From NCBI GenBank assembly GCA_947497145.1, contig CANMFQ010000003.1, positions 186,001-250,000 of the forward strand: DNA of 64,000 nt, given 5' to 3'. The DNA is from an uncultured Flavobacteriaceae bacterium. GTDB taxonomy: Bacteria > Bacteroidota > Bacteroidia > Flavobacteriales > Flavobacteriaceae. Both the position numbers and the translations under genes were made by a program. How positions within the stretch are numbered: the stretch's first letter is position 1; every line of letters begins with the position of its first letter. Positions 63,874 through 64,000 of this stretch are shown one piece after another. Under the pieces are notes generated by a model that worked only from the letters and a program-made list of their open reading frames with translations, did no database searches and was not told the origin of the DNA.

Positions 63874-64000
63874 ATGATGTTTAAAAAGATATTTTACGCC
63901 ATATTAATTTTTTCCGTTTTGTCATGCAACACAAATGAAAAACCGAAGAAACCAACTAAACATAAGATCACCTCAACTGATAAGCCTTTAGTGAAATGGC
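63874..64000 (+). CDS. lipoprotein, 5' end only (cut by window edge)
   Basis: The reading frame from ATG at 63874 gives MMFKKIFYAILIFSVLSCNT, a lipoprotein signal peptide with lipobox SVLSC, followed by a Lys/Thr-rich linker and ...DKPLVKW at the window end. An in-frame ATG at 63856 would add six residues. The family cannot be told from about 40 residues; a polysaccharide-degrading enzyme such as a fucosidase would suit the context, but this is a guess. Confidence 0.75.
   Translation, partial: MMFKKIFYAILIFSVLSCNTNEKPKKPTKHKITSTDKPLVKW

Overview
The window is chromosomal DNA from a member of the Bacteroidetes, most likely a (probably marine) Flavobacteriaceae species. The evidence is the AT-rich sequence, the alternative complex III / cytochrome oxidase operon in its flavobacterial order, DUF3857, GIN-domain and MORN/YwqK-type proteins, the long form of urocanate hydratase, lipoprotein signals, and promoters of the Bacteroidetes type (TTG, 16-21 nt, TAnnTTTG) in front of several genes.

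Layout. 1-5.8 kb: a cytochrome P450 cut by the window edge, ruvB, an acyl-CoA dehydrogenase with an extra N-terminal region, and a GIN-domain exported protein. 6.3-18.1 kb (minus strand): one respiratory operon actA-B-C-D-E-F-coxB-coxA, which carries electrons from quinol to oxygen. 18.3-23.4 kb: a SPOR-domain protein and the rimP-nusA-infB operon with a strong promoter and a hairpin in its leader. 24.1-25.7 kb: a cation/proton antiporter, then a short intergenic unit with its own promoter and terminator that looks like a small RNA gene. 25.7-32.7 kb: histidine degradation (hutH, hutI, hutU, hutG) with a divergent LysR regulator. 33-36 kb: nitroreductase, two membrane proteins and a TetR regulator. 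36.2-40.9 kb: the homogentisate branch of tyrosine/phenylalanine degradation (hmgA, fumarylacetoacetase, a flavin reductase-like protein, and the two subunits of a 3-oxoacid CoA-transferase that would use the acetoacetate released). 41.1-42.1 kb: an orphan sensor kinase. 42.5-49.7 kb: a three-gene minus-strand cluster made of a 1096-residue TPR plus MORN/YwqK repeat protein, an apparently active DUF3857-transglutaminase protein, and a second one that has lost its catalytic residues.

49.7-53.4 kb is the most unusual stretch. Three small unrelated genes (one membrane protein, two lipoproteins), all on the minus strand, are each followed directly by a related element of about 100 nt with inverted-repeat ends. 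The best copy ends in GTTATGC on the gene strand. The layout resembles an integron-type gene-cassette array without an integrase. It is interleaved with a second repeat family rich in CCCCTAACCCCC/GGGG hairpins, which also occurs next to the DUF3857 genes.

53.4-64 kb: sugar-acid catabolism. GH88 hydrolase, LacI regulator, KduI, KduD and a DUF4861 lipoprotein process unsaturated uronic acids, with a perfect 22-bp operator palindrome between lacI and kduI. Next to them an operon of L-fuconate dehydratase, an FAH-family hydrolase and an FMN-dependent hydroxyacid dehydrogenase fits the oxidative L-fucose route to pyruvate and lactate, under an AraC regulator. The window ends in the first codons of a divergent lipoprotein gene. 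Together these suggest use of a fucose- and uronate-containing polysaccharide; no SusC/SusD pair lies inside the window. No tRNA, rRNA, CRISPR array or intact transposase gene was recognised.
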